From Streptomyces hundungensis (GTDB lineage Bacteria; Actinomycetota; Actinomycetes; Streptomycetales; Streptomycetaceae): a stretch of 64,000 bases of DNA. The DNA is taken from contig NZ_CP032698.1 of the NCBI RefSeq assembly GCF_003627815.1, forward strand, positions 4,340,001 through 4,404,000, read 5' to 3'. A program made the translations under genes and the position numbers. Position 1 is the stretch's first letter. Each line of letters starts with the position of its first letter. This document shows, one piece after another, positions 41,784 through 50,021 of the stretch. The notes below the pieces were generated by a model that worked only from the letters and a program-made list of their open reading frames with translations, ran no database searches and was not told the origin of the DNA.

Positions 41784-41929
41784 AGCGCTGCGTTTTCGGC
41801 CGTCACGCGGAGTTATCCACAGGGGCAGACGGCTTTCCGCCGACGCCGGTACCGTCAGGGGCAGTTGAGCTCCCGACCTCGATCGGGAGCACCGCACCAA
41901 GCTGCACGAGACGGGGGAGGCGACACGCG

Positions 41930-43396
41930 ATGAGCGAGGTCGAGACGGTGGTTCCGGCGCCACGGGCCGGAGCGGAGGACGGACGGGGACGGATCCCTCA
42001 CGTCCCCGGCTTCGCCCACCACGCGCACACGGCGGGCGCGGGGCGCCGCCGGGCACAGGAGTCGCCGAAGGCCGAGGGGAAGGCGCTGCGGAGCCGATTC
42101 CCGCGCTCCTCGCACGACTCGCTGCTGCTCTCGGGGGACCGGCCGGACGCCGTCCGCGCGGTGGAGGAATCCAATGCGGGCCGAGTGCCCGAGCTCGTGC
42201 CGATACGAGTCGGCCGCATGGCCGCAAGTCCCTTCGCGTTCCTGCGCGGCTCCGCGGGGCTGATGGCGCACGACCTCGTCGGCACGCCCGTCACCGGCGT
42301 CGGCGCACAGATCTGCGGCGACGCACACGCGGCCAACTTCGGCCTGTACGGCGACGCACGCGGCAACCTCGTCATCGATCTGAACGACTTCGACGAAACC
42401 GCGACCGGCCCCTGGGAATGGGACGTGAAACGGCTCGCCGCCTCCCTGGTCCTGGCCGGCCGAGAAGCGGGCGCCGATGAACACACCTGCCGGGCCGCGG
42501 CGTTCGACGCCGTCGGGGCCTATCGCCGCACCATGCGCCTGCTTGCGAAACTGCCGGTCCTCGACGCCTGGAACGCGATAGCCGACGAGGAACTCGTCTC
42601 CCACGCGGACGCCCACGACCTGGCCGGCGCCTTGGAGCGGGTCTCCGAGAAGGCTCGCAACAACACCAGCGCACGCTTCGCGGCGAAGGCCACCGAACAG
42701 AAGGAGGACGGCACCCGGAGCTTCGTCGACGCGCTACCCGTGCTGCGCCGCGTGACCGACAGCGAGGCCGCCGCCGTCGCCGCCTCCCTCGAGCCCTACC
42801 TGCGCAGCCTGCCCGAGGACCGGATACCGCTGCTCGCCCGGTACGCCATCCACGACGTGGCCTTCCGGGTGGTCGGCACCGGGAGCGTCGGAACACGGTC
42901 CTATGTGGTGCTGCTCCTCGACCACCGGGGCGAACCGTTGGTGCTCCAGGTCAAGGAGGCCAGGCCGTCGGCACTCCTTCCCCATCTGGCCAAGGCCGGG
43001 TTCAAGACGCCCGAGCCCGGGCACGAAGGCCGTCGTGTGGTGTTGGGCCAGAAGCGGATGCAGGTGGTCAGCGACATCCTGCTCGGCTGGACCACCGTGG
43101 GCGAACTCCCTTATCAGGTAAGGCAGTTCAGGAACCGCAAGGGCAGCGTGGATCCGGCCGCCCTCGCCGCCGACCAGCTCGACGACTACGGCCGCATGAC
43201 GGGCGCGCTGCTTGCCCGGGCGCACGCCCACAGCGTCGATCCGCGGCTCATAGCCGGGTACTGCGGAAAGAACGAGGAGCTTGACGAAGCGGTGGCCGCC
43301 TTCGCGGTCACCTACGCCGACCGCATGGAGGCCGACCACGCGGTCCTGGCCGCCGCCGTGCGGGACGGTCGCATCGCGGCGGAGGTGGGGGTCTGA
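41930..43396 (+). CDS. DUF2252 domain-containing protein
   Basis: A 488-aa cytoplasmic protein of the DUF2252 family, which has a kinase-like (aminoglycoside phosphotransferase-like) fold. Motifs include ICGDAHAANFGLYGDARG and LVIDLNDFDETATGPWEWD (about 122-165), resembling the catalytic HGDxHxxN and metal-binding D of that fold. The start ATG 41930 has GGGGGAGG 8 nt upstream. Substrate unknown. It lies alone between a parS site and a giant G/C hairpin, so it is likely monocistronic. Confidence 0.9.
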   Translation: MSEVETVVPAPRAGAEDGRGRIPHVPGFAHHAHTAGAGRRRAQESPKAEGKALRSRFPRSSHDSLLLSGDRPDAVRAVEESNAGRVPELVPIRVGRMAASPFAFLRGSAGLMAHDLVGTPVTGVGAQICGDAHAANFGLYGDARGNLVIDLNDFDETATGPWEWDVKRLAASLVLAGREAGADEHTCRAAAFDAVGAYRRTMRLLAKLPVLDAWNAIADEELVSHADAHDLAGALERVSEKARNNTSARFAAKATEQKEDGTRSFVDALPVLRRVTDSEAAAVAASLEPYLRSLPEDRIPLLARYAIHDVAFRVVGTGSVGTRSYVVLLLDHRGEPLVLQVKEARPSALLPHLAKAGFKTPEPGHEGRRVVLGQKRMQVVSDILLGWTTVGELPYQVRQFRNRKGSVDPAALAADQLDDYGRMTGALLARAHAHSVDPRLIAGYCGKNEELDEAVAAFAVTYADRMEADHAVLAAAVRDGRIAAEVGV

Positions 43397-43410
43397 GGGG
43401 GTGAGGAGGG

Positions 43411-43461
43411 GGGTGGGGGGCGGGGGGAGGGGGGAGGGCCCCCCGCCCCCGCCCCCCACCC
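43411..43461. repeat. Perfect G-run/C-run inverted repeat (hairpin, G-quadruplex potential)
   Basis: GGGTGGGGGGCGGGGG (43411-43426) pairs perfectly with CCCCCGCCCCCCACCC (43446-43461); the loop also holds G-runs. It starts 15 bp after the DUF2252 stop and ends 14 bp before the next start. It may serve as a terminator, and the G-rich strand could fold into a quadruplex. Confidence 0.88.
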
Positions 43462-43474
43462 GTACGCTGGACCG

Positions 43475-44383
43475 GTGACGGACGAAGCTGCCGGCGGTAC
43501 GACTGCCCGGAACGAGGACCCGCAGACCACCCCGCCCAGTGCGGGGGGCGAGCCGGAGACGCCGCCGAGTGCGGGGGGCGAGCCCGGGGCGCAGCAGGGT
43601 GGGGAGGGCGAGCGGCCCGAGGCCCGGCTTGAGCGGGCGGTGCGGGCGGCCGAGCAGGCGCTGATCGAGTTCGAGATCGCGGTGGAGACGTTCCGGGTCG
43701 AGGTGGAGAACTTCTCCCGGCTGCACCACCAGAAGCTCGGCCCGATGTATGCGCGGCTCGACGAGCTGGACGCGCAGCTCGCGGAGGCCAGGGCGCTGCG
43801 GAGCGGCGATCCCGAGGATCTGCGCAGGGCCCAGGAGGCGCGGGCGGCGGTCATGCCCATGCCGGGGGTGGAGGAACTCTTCCACGGCTGGATGGACTCC
43901 GACGGGCTGTCCCCCGAGGCTGCTTCGATGCTCACCGACCAGCCGGTGCGGCCGCCCAAGCGGGTCCGGCCGAGCGAGGAGGTGCGCAGGCTGTACCGCG
44001 AGCTGGCCCGCAAGGCGCACCCGGATCTGGCGCAGGACGAGGCGGAGCGGGAGCGGCGGGACGAGTTCATCGCCCGGGTCAACGCCGCTTACGGCCGCGG
44101 TGACGAGGCGCTGCTGCGGGAGCTGGCCGAGGAGTGGGCGGCGGGCCCGGCGCCGGCGGAGGCGGGGCCCAGTGAGAGCGACGAGCTGTATGCCCGTCTG
44201 GAGTGGCTGAGTCGGCGCAAGGAACTGCTGTCGCTGTTGGCTCGGGAGCTGGAGGACAGCGCGATCGGTTCGATGCTGCGCATGGCGCCGGACGACCCGG
44301 ACCGGCTCCTGGAGGAGATCGCGGAGCAGCTGTTGGCCGAGGTGGCCGGTCGTGAGGCGGAGCTCGCGAAGCTGGTGCAGTAG
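43475..44383 (+). CDS. J-domain (DnaJ-like) protein
   Basis: A 302-aa protein with an internal J domain: VRRLYRELARKAHPDLAQDE with the diagnostic HPD at about residues 188-190, then FIARVNAAYGRGD. N-terminal to it is a coiled-coil-like helix (RAAEQALIEFEIAVETFRVE) and a Pro/Gly-rich leader with a direct repeat TPPSAGGEPE / TPPSAGGEPG. A helical C-terminus follows. There is no G/F region or zinc finger, so it is a type III J-protein, perhaps a specialised DnaK partner (inference). It starts with GTG. Confidence 0.85.
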   Translation: MTDEAAGGTTARNEDPQTTPPSAGGEPETPPSAGGEPGAQQGGEGERPEARLERAVRAAEQALIEFEIAVETFRVEVENFSRLHHQKLGPMYARLDELDAQLAEARALRSGDPEDLRRAQEARAAVMPMPGVEELFHGWMDSDGLSPEAASMLTDQPVRPPKRVRPSEEVRRLYRELARKAHPDLAQDEAERERRDEFIARVNAAYGRGDEALLRELAEEWAAGPAPAEAGPSESDELYARLEWLSRRKELLSLLARELEDSAIGSMLRMAPDDPDRLLEEIAEQLLAEVAGREAELAKLVQ

Positions 44384-44426
44384 CGTTTGGGGGACCTGCC
44401 GGTTCGTACGAGAGAAGGCATGACCC

Positions 44427-44771
44427 ATGAATTTCGCCCAGCTTCCCTCGGTGGATGTCGCGGCGGTACCGGCCGACGCCCTGGTGCTCGATGTCCGCGA
44501 GGACGACGAGTGGGCGGCGGGGCACGTCGAGGGCGCGCTGCATGTGCCGATGAGCGAGTTCGTGGCCCGCTTCGGTGAGGTGACCGAGGCGGTGGCGGAC
44601 GGGCGCCGGGCGTATGTGATGTGCCGGGTCGGCGGACGGTCGGCGCAGGTCACCCAGTATCTGGTGCAGCAGGGCATCGACGCGGTGAACGTCGACGGCG
44701 GCATGCAGGTGTGGGAGGCCGCGGGCCGCAGGATCGTCGACGCCCAGGGCGCCCTGGGCACGGTCGTCTAG
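44427..44771 (+). CDS. Rhodanese-like domain protein
   Basis: A 114-aa single-domain rhodanese with the active-site cysteine in VMCRVGGRSAQ (Cys about 70) and the N-terminal VLDVREDDEWAAGHVEGALHVP. Likely sulfur transfer or sulfide handling; the substrate is not evident. The start ATG 44427 has GAGAAGG upstream. It follows the J-domain gene by 43 bp, possibly in one transcript. Confidence 0.93.
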   Translation: MNFAQLPSVDVAAVPADALVLDVREDDEWAAGHVEGALHVPMSEFVARFGEVTEAVADGRRAYVMCRVGGRSAQVTQYLVQQGIDAVNVDGGMQVWEAAGRRIVDAQGALGTVV

Positions 44772-44835
44772 CCCTCCCCCTCCCCGATCCCGATCCCGAT
44801 CCCTCTCCCTCTCCCCCTTCTCCCTTCTCCTGGGC
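44772..44835. repeat. Polypyrimidine tract with a GATCCC repeat
   Basis: Between the converging rhodanese and acyl-CoA dehydrogenase genes: C/T-rich sequence with CGATCC CGATCC CGATCC units and CTCCCT/TCTCCC runs. Confidence 0.6.
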
Positions 44836-44859
44836 TTCTGCGGCGGCGCCCCGCGCTCG

Positions 44860-46002
44860 CTACACGGTCTGGTTGAGGGGGTGCGCGGCGAGGAGGTCGC
44901 CCAGTGTTTCCTCGTGGGCGGCGGCCGGGCCGAGGGAGAGTTCCAGTTGCTTGGCCCAGGCGTGGTAGCGGTGCAGCGCGTAGTCGGTGTCGGCGCCGAA
45001 GCCGCCGTGCAGGTGCTGAGCGGTCTGCACGACGCGGCGTACGCCTTCCGAGGCCCAGATCTTGGCGACCGCGACGTCACCGGCGACGGGCAGGGCGCTC
45101 TGCGCGCCGGTGCTGATGCGCCAGGCCGCCTGCCACAGGGTGACCTCCATGGCGCGCAGGTCGATGTAGCGGTCGGCGGCCTGGACGGCGACGGCCTGGA
45201 AGGTGGCGACCGGATGCCCGAACTGCTCGCGCTTTCCGGTGTATTGGGCGGTCATGGCCAGTACGGCCTCGCCGAGGCCGAGGGCGAGGGCGCAGGTTCC
45301 GGTGGTGAGCAGGGTGCGCAGCCATTCCCAGGCGCCGTCCGCGTCGATGACCGACGCGGCGTCGACGCGGACCGTGTCGAGGGCGAGTGCGGCGAAGCGT
45401 TCGCCGCTGGTGGAGATCTGATCGGCGAGGGTGATGCCCTGCTGGGTGCGGGGGACCAGCGCTAGGACGGTGTGGCCGTCCGCGGTGTGGGCGGGGACGG
45501 CGATGCGGTCGCAGGTCTGGGCCCAGGGCACGCCGGTCTGGGCGCCGTCGAGTAGCCAGTGATCGCCGTCCCGGCGGGCGGTGACGGCGAGTTCTGCGCC
45601 GTCGTGGCCGGTGCGGCCGTTGGTGGCGACGGTCAGGACGAGTTCGCCCCGGCCGACGGCGGGCAGCACCTCGCGCGCCAACTCGGGCCGGCCGTACCGC
45701 TGTACGGCCAGCGCGACCGCGCTGGTCTCCAGGAGGGGCAGCCGGGCAAGGACTCGCGCCGATTCGCGTAGCACCAAGCACAGCGCGATCGGGTCCAGGC
45801 CCGCTCCGCCGTACTGGGCGTCGAGGACCAGGCCCAGCAGGTCCGACGCGGCGAGCTTGGCCCACAGTGGGCGGTCGAAGTCGTCGGCGACGGCGCCCGG
45901 GGTGAGGGCGGGGCTGGGCACCGCGTCGGGGGCGACGCCGGCGAAGACCGCCTTGGCCGCCTCGACGGCGGCTCGCTGCTCCTCGGTGAAGGTGAAGTCC
46001 AC
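44860..46002 (-). CDS. Acyl-CoA dehydrogenase family protein
   Basis: FAD-dependent acyl-CoA dehydrogenase of 380 aa. Recognisable parts are the N-terminal helical domain (FTFTEEQRAAVEAAKAVFAG), LLGLVLDAQYGGAGLDPIAL, a middle beta domain, GKREQFGHPVATFQAVAVQAAD, and the C-terminal HGGFGADTDYALHRYHAWAKQLE. The usual catalytic Glu is not evident in my reading, as in several steroid-degradation FadE subunits that work as heteromers (inference). The GTG at 46002 with GGGAGGACAAG upstream was chosen. Directly upstream is a KstR-type operator and a 20-bp repeat array, suggesting control by a TetR-type lipid/sterol repressor. Confidence 0.88.
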   Translation of the reverse strand: MDFTFTEEQRAAVEAAKAVFAGVAPDAVPSPALTPGAVADDFDRPLWAKLAASDLLGLVLDAQYGGAGLDPIALCLVLRESARVLARLPLLETSAVALAVQRYGRPELAREVLPAVGRGELVLTVATNGRTGHDGAELAVTARRDGDHWLLDGAQTGVPWAQTCDRIAVPAHTADGHTVLALVPRTQQGITLADQISTSGERFAALALDTVRVDAASVIDADGAWEWLRTLLTTGTCALALGLGEAVLAMTAQYTGKREQFGHPVATFQAVAVQAADRYIDLRAMEVTLWQAAWRISTGAQSALPVAGDVAVAKIWASEGVRRVVQTAQHLHGGFGADTDYALHRYHAWAKQLELSLGPAAAHEETLGDLLAAHPLNQTV

Positions 46003-46098
46003 GGCCTTGTCCTCCCGCACGCACCGGTTGTGTCCGGACCGAGGCGGAGCATGGAGTGAACCGCCCGCCTCACGAACGGATCTGACGGGTCGTCAAGA

Positions 46099-46112
46099 TA
46101 GAACAGGTTCTA
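46099..46112. promoter_or_regulatory. KstR-type operator upstream of the acyl-CoA dehydrogenase
   Basis: TAGAACAGGTTCTA, an inverted repeat TAGAAC/GTTCTA with a 2-nt spacer, matches the mycobacterial KstR motif TNNAACNNGTTNNA exactly. It lies 97 bp upstream of the gene start at 46002. No kstR-like gene is in the window. Confidence 0.7.
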
Positions 46113-46220
46113 CAGGAAGAGAACAGGTTCCACGGGAAGAGAAGAGCTTCTGCGGGACGGGAACAGCTTCTGCGGGACGGGAACAGCTTCTGCGGGACGG
46201 GAACAGCTTCTGCGGGACGG
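46101..46220. repeat. Six-copy 20-bp tandem repeat array
   Basis: Units start at 46101, 46121, 46141, 46161, 46181 and 46201. The last three are identical (GAACAGCTTCTGCGGGACGG), the fourth differs by one base, and the first two keep GAACAGGTTC, the core of the operator. The array therefore looks derived from the operator. A C9 run follows at 46242-46250. Confidence 0.92.
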
Positions 46221-46307
46221 GAATGGGCGCGCGGTCGTCGACCCCCCCCCGAGCCCAGCCAGCTCATGACCCCTGAGGCCGCCCCCCATGAACCGGCCAT
46301 CGGCTCC

Positions 46308-47360
46308 TCACCGGTCGAAGTCGAGCTCCACCTCCCCGGTGGCGGGGTGGGACTGGCAGGCCAGGACGTAGCCAGCTTCGGTCTCCTCCGGTTCCAGCGC
46401 GAAGTTCCGCTCCATCCGGACCTCGCCCTTGACCAGGAACGCCCGGCACGTCCCGCACACCCCGCCCTTGCAGGCGTACGGCGCGTCCGCGCGGGCGCGC
46501 AGCACCGTTTCCAGCAGGGACTCGCCCTCGCGCACCGGCCAGTTGCCCGAGCGGCCGTCCAGGGTCGCGGTGAGCGTGGCGTGTGCCGGGGCGGCGGCGG
46601 TGGCGGTGGGAGCAGGGGCCGCGTCCACGTGGAAGATCTCCTGGTGGATGCGGTTGCGGTCGACGCCGAGCGCGCCGAGGGCCTGCTCGGCGCCTTGGAC
46701 CAGGCCGAAGGGACCGCACAGGAACCAGCCGTCGATGTCCGTCACCGGCAGCAGCGCGGGCAGCAGCTCGCCAAGGCGCTCGCGGTCGAGCCGGCCGGAG
46801 GGCAGCCCGGACTGCTGCTCCTCCCGGGACAACACGGTGACCAGCTGGAACCGTTCGGGATAGCGGTCCTTCAGGTCGGCCGTCTCTTCGAGGAACATCG
46901 TCGACGCGGCGCTGCGGTCGCTGCGTATCAGACAGAACCGGGCCTCGGGCTCGCGGGCGAGCAGGGTGGCCGCGATGGACAGGACCGGGGTGATGCCGCT
47001 GCCGCCGACGATCGCCGCGAAGTGTCCGGGGCGGGGGGCCAGCACGAAGCGGCCCATCGGTTCCATGACGTCGACCGTGTCGCCGACGGCCAGTTCCTTG
47101 AAGGCGTACGTGGAGAAGGCGCCGCCCTCGACGACGCGGATGCCGACGCGCAGCACCGGCTCGTGGGGCGCCTCGACGGCCGGGGCGCAGATCGAGTACG
47201 TACGGCGGATGTCCTCGCCCAGCACGGTGCGGCGCAGGGCGAGGTGCTGGCCGGGGAGGTGGCGGTAGGCCTCGCGGAGTTCGGGCGGGACGGCGAACGT
47301 GACGGCGACCGCGTCGTCCGTGAGCTGCTCGACCTCGCTGACCCGGAGCGGATGGAACAT
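46308..47360 (-). CDS. paaE: Phenylacetyl-CoA epoxidase reductase subunit PaaE
   Basis: Passes electrons from NADPH to the PaaABC oxygenase. It is a 350-aa FAD/ferredoxin reductase: RLSYSICA-like FAD site reads RRTYSICAPAVEAP, the NADP site is GGSGITPVLSIAATLL, and the C-terminal plant-type 2Fe-2S cluster is CKGGVCGTCRAFLVKGEV with a last Cys in LACQSHP. The ribosome binding site AAGGAG lies within the end of paaD. It is the last gene of paaABCDE. Confidence 0.95.
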   Translation of the reverse strand: MFHPLRVSEVEQLTDDAVAVTFAVPPELREAYRHLPGQHLALRRTVLGEDIRRTYSICAPAVEAPHEPVLRVGIRVVEGGAFSTYAFKELAVGDTVDVMEPMGRFVLAPRPGHFAAIVGGSGITPVLSIAATLLAREPEARFCLIRSDRSAASTMFLEETADLKDRYPERFQLVTVLSREEQQSGLPSGRLDRERLGELLPALLPVTDIDGWFLCGPFGLVQGAEQALGALGVDRNRIHQEIFHVDAAPAPTATAAAPAHATLTATLDGRSGNWPVREGESLLETVLRARADAPYACKGGVCGTCRAFLVKGEVRMERNFALEPEETEAGYVLACQSHPATGEVELDFDR

Positions 47361-47864
47361 CTACAACTCCTTGAAGTGGTCGAACGGTTCACGGCACGCC
47401 ACGCAGCGGCGCAGTGCCTTGCAAGCGGTAGAGGAGAAGCGGCTGAGCAGCTCGGTGTCGGTGGATCCGCAGTGCGGGCAGCGCACCGACAGGGTGAGCG
47501 CGACGGGTCCGTCAGCGGCGTGCGAGCGCGGCGGAGCTATGCCGAACTCGGCGAGTTTGCGGCGGCCTTCGGCGCTGATGTCGTCGGTGGACCAGGCCGG
47601 AGACAGCACCCGTACGACCGAGACGTGTTCCATGCCGTGGTCGTGGAGCACGCGCTCGATGTCCGACGACATGGCTTCGACGGCGGGGCAGCCGGTGTAG
47701 GTGGGGGTGAGCTCGATGCGTACCCGGCCGGGCCCTTCGACCCGTACGCCGCGCAGGACGCCGAGCTCTTCGAGGGTCAGTACGGGCAGTTCGGGGTCGG
47801 GGACGGCGCCGGCGAGGCGTCGCAGCTCGGTCTCCAGGGGGGTGGGGGCGGTGTCGGTCACCAT
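47361..47864 (-). CDS. paaD: Phenylacetyl-CoA epoxidase accessory protein PaaD
   Basis: A 167-aa DUF59/MIP18-type protein thought to help mature the metal or Fe-S centres of the epoxidase. The DUF59 part is LAGAVPDPELPVLTLEELGV...TPTYTGCPAVEAM, and the C-terminus has a zinc-finger-like CPHCGS...CVACREPFDHFKE. The ATG at 47864 overlaps the end of paaC; paaE starts right after the stop. Confidence 0.95.
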   Translation of the reverse strand: MVTDTAPTPLETELRRLAGAVPDPELPVLTLEELGVLRGVRVEGPGRVRIELTPTYTGCPAVEAMSSDIERVLHDHGMEHVSVVRVLSPAWSTDDISAEGRRKLAEFGIAPPRSHAADGPVALTLSVRCPHCGSTDTELLSRFSSTACKALRRCVACREPFDHFKEL

Positions 47865-48577
47865 GACGCCCCCGGGTGGCTGCGGTGCAGGTGCTGCATT
47901 TCGGCGAGCATCCGACCGAACGGTTCGGTGTGCAGGCCCTGGCGGCCGGCTCCCGCGGCCCAGGCGCCGGTTCGCGGGCCTTCGGGGACGGTCAGCGTGG
48001 CCCGGCCGAGGACCGAGGTCATCGATGCCGTCCACCGCGCGTCGAGAGCCGCCCAGTCGAGGTCGAGGCCGGGCACGGGCTGGAACATCTCGCCGGTGTA
48101 GCGCCACAGCGCCTCGCAGGCCTGCCGCATCCGCCGGTGGCTCTCCTCGGTGCCGTCGCCGAGCCGTAGGGTCCACTGCTCGGCGTGGTCGCGGTGGTAG
48201 TCGACCTCCTTGACCGCCTTGGCCGCGATGGCGCTGAACTCGCCATCCCCCTCGGCGAGTTCGCCGTACAGCAGGTGCTGGTACGTCGAGAAGTACAGCT
48301 GGCGGGCGATGGTGTGGGCGAAGTCGCCGTTGGGCTGCTCGACGAGCTGGAGGTTGCGGAAGGACCGCTCCTCGCGGAGGTAGGCGAGCTCGTCCTCGTC
48401 GCCGACCTCGGAGAGCAGCAGCCGGGCCTGGCCGAGCAGGTCGAGGGCGATGTTCGCGAGGGCGACCTCTTCTTCGAGGACGGGGGCGTGGCCCGCCCAC
48501 TCCCCCAGCCGGTGCGAAAGCACCAGGGCGTCGTCGCCGAGGGCGAGAGCGGCGTCCGCCGAGACGATGGCCGTCAC
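47858..48577 (-). CDS. paaC: Phenylacetyl-CoA epoxidase structural subunit PaaC
   Basis: A 239-aa ferritin-like partner of the catalytic PaaA, needed for complex assembly. Typical segments are DDALVLSHRLGEWAGHAPVLEEEVALANIALDLLGQAR and VKEVDYHRDHAEQW. GTG start overlaps the paaB stop (GTGA). Confidence 0.95.
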   Translation of the reverse strand: MTAIVSADAALALGDDALVLSHRLGEWAGHAPVLEEEVALANIALDLLGQARLLLSEVGDEDELAYLREERSFRNLQLVEQPNGDFAHTIARQLYFSTYQHLLYGELAEGDGEFSAIAAKAVKEVDYHRDHAEQWTLRLGDGTEESHRRMRQACEALWRYTGEMFQPVPGLDLDWAALDARWTASMTSVLGRATLTVPEGPRTGAWAAGAGRQGLHTEPFGRMLAEMQHLHRSHPGASW

Positions 48578-48861
48578 AGGTGCTTCACCCCTTCCGGGAT
48601 CTCGTAGAACGTGGGATGGCGATACGGCTTGTCGGCGGCCGGGTCGAAGAAGGAGTCCTTCTCGTCGGGCGACGACGCGCTGATCGCGCTGGACGGCACG
48701 ACCCAGATCGAAATGCCCTCGGACCTGCGGGTGTAGAGGTCCCGGGCGTTCCGCAGCGCCATCTCGGCGTCCGGCGCGTGCAGGCTTCCCGCGTGGGTGT
48801 GGGAGAGCCCGCGGCGCGAGCGCACGAACACCTCCCAGAGCGGCCAGTCGTGCGTGCTCAT
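48574..48861 (-). CDS. paaB: Phenylacetyl-CoA epoxidase subunit PaaB
   Basis: A 95-aa subunit of unknown exact role in the epoxidase complex. Signature [38 protein letters not shown] and C-terminal [11 protein letters not shown] are diagnostic. Overlaps paaA by 4 nt (ATGA). Confidence 0.95.
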   Translation of the reverse strand: MSTHDWPLWEVFVRSRRGLSHTHAGSLHAPDAEMALRNARDLYTRRSEGISIWVVPSSAISASSPDEKDSFFDPAADKPYRHPTFYEIPEGVKHL

Positions 48862-49886
48862 GCGGTTGCCTCTCCGTTCGCGTGCTGCGACTGCGACTGC
48901 GACTGCGACTGTGACCGTGAGCGCTGTGTTTGGTGCTTCGTCGCGTAGGAGGCGGCCGCCTCCCGCACCCAGGCGCCCTCTTCGTGGGCCCGGCGCCGCT
49001 GGGTGATCCGCTGCTCGTTGCAGGGGCCGTTGCCCTTGAGGACCTCCCAGAACTCCGTCCAGTCGATCGGCCCGAAGTCGTGGTGGCCGCGCTCCTCGTT
49101 CCAGCGCAGCTCGGGGTCGGGCAGGGTGAGACCCAGGCCCTCGGCCTGGCCCACCGCTATGTCCACGAAGCGCTGGCGCAGCTCGTCGTTGGAGTGCCGC
49201 TTGATCTTCCAGGTCATCGACTGCGCGGAGTGCGCCGATTCGTCGTCGGGCGGGCCGAACATCATCAGGGACGGCCACCACCAGCGGTTCACCGCGTCCT
49301 GCGCCATGGCGTGCTGGTCCGGCGTCCCCTGGGACAGGGCGAGCAGCAGCTCGTAGCCCTGCCGCTGGTGGAAGGACTCCTCCTTGCAGATGCGCACCAT
49401 CGCCCGTGCGTACGGGCCGTAGGAGCAGCGGCACAGGGGGACCTGGTTGGTGATCGCCGCGCCGTCCACCAGCCAGCCGATCGCGCCGACGTCGGCCCAG
49501 GTCAGGGTGGGGTAGTTGAAGATCGACGAGTACTTCTGGCGGCCCGAGTGCAGCTTGTCCAGGAGCTCGTCGCGGCCGGTGCCGAGCGTTTCGGCCGCGC
49601 TGTAGAGGTAGAGGCCGTGGCCCGCTTCGTCCTGGACCTTGGCCATCAGGATCGCCTTGCGGCGCAGGGACGGGGCGCGGGTGATCCAGTTCGCCTCGGG
49701 CTGCATGCCGATGATCTCGGAATGGGCGTGCTGCGCCATCTGCCGGACCAGCGAGGAGCGGTACTCCTCCGGCATCCAGTCGCGTGGCTCGATCCGCTCG
49801 TCCGCTGCGACGGCCGCGTCGAACACCGCCTGGTACGACGCGTCCGTCCCTGCGGCTGCCGTGGCTGTCGCGGTCACTCCGGTCAT
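48858..49886 (-). CDS. paaA: Phenylacetyl-CoA epoxidase catalytic subunit PaaA
   Basis: Di-iron oxygenase that epoxidises the ring of phenylacetyl-CoA. Iron ligands are in [12 protein letters not shown] (ExxH) and [13 protein letters not shown] (ExxH), within a ferritin-like bundle of 342 aa. The ATG at 49886 has GGGGGCCGG upstream; an upstream ATG at 49955 would overlap the operator. The C-terminus ends in an unusual (SQ)5-like run encoded by a 6-bp microsatellite. First gene of paaABCDE. Confidence 0.94.
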   Translation of the reverse strand: MTGVTATATAAAGTDASYQAVFDAAVAADERIEPRDWMPEEYRSSLVRQMAQHAHSEIIGMQPEANWITRAPSLRRKAILMAKVQDEAGHGLYLYSAAETLGTGRDELLDKLHSGRQKYSSIFNYPTLTWADVGAIGWLVDGAAITNQVPLCRCSYGPYARAMVRICKEESFHQRQGYELLLALSQGTPDQHAMAQDAVNRWWWPSLMMFGPPDDESAHSAQSMTWKIKRHSNDELRQRFVDIAVGQAEGLGLTLPDPELRWNEERGHHDFGPIDWTEFWEVLKGNGPCNEQRITQRRRAHEEGAWVREAAASYATKHQTQRSRSQSQSQSQSQHANGEATA

Positions 49887-49928
49887 TCCGGCCCCCTGCC
49901 GAGCTGCTGTGCGGCTGTCCACCAACCG

Positions 49929-49942
49929 ACCGATCGTTCGGT
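49929..49942. promoter_or_regulatory. PaaR-type operator upstream of paaA
   Basis: ACCGATCGTTCGGT, matching ACCGNNCGNNCGGT, the core I recall for Corynebacterium PaaR. An 18-bp stretch here is identical, on the opposite strand, to the site at 55330. It lies 43 bp before paaA and 80 bp before the divergent DUF5819 gene. Confidence 0.8.
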
Positions 49943-50021
49943 TCAATGACTTCAATGGTGAGTCGACGGCCCGTAGGGTGTCAACCCTGTGGATAACTCA
50001 GTGGGTGCCGATCGGGGCGGG

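Noticed and set aside
46101-46220. 20-bp repeats as a possible CRISPR array.
   Set aside because: Again head-to-tail with no unique spacers.
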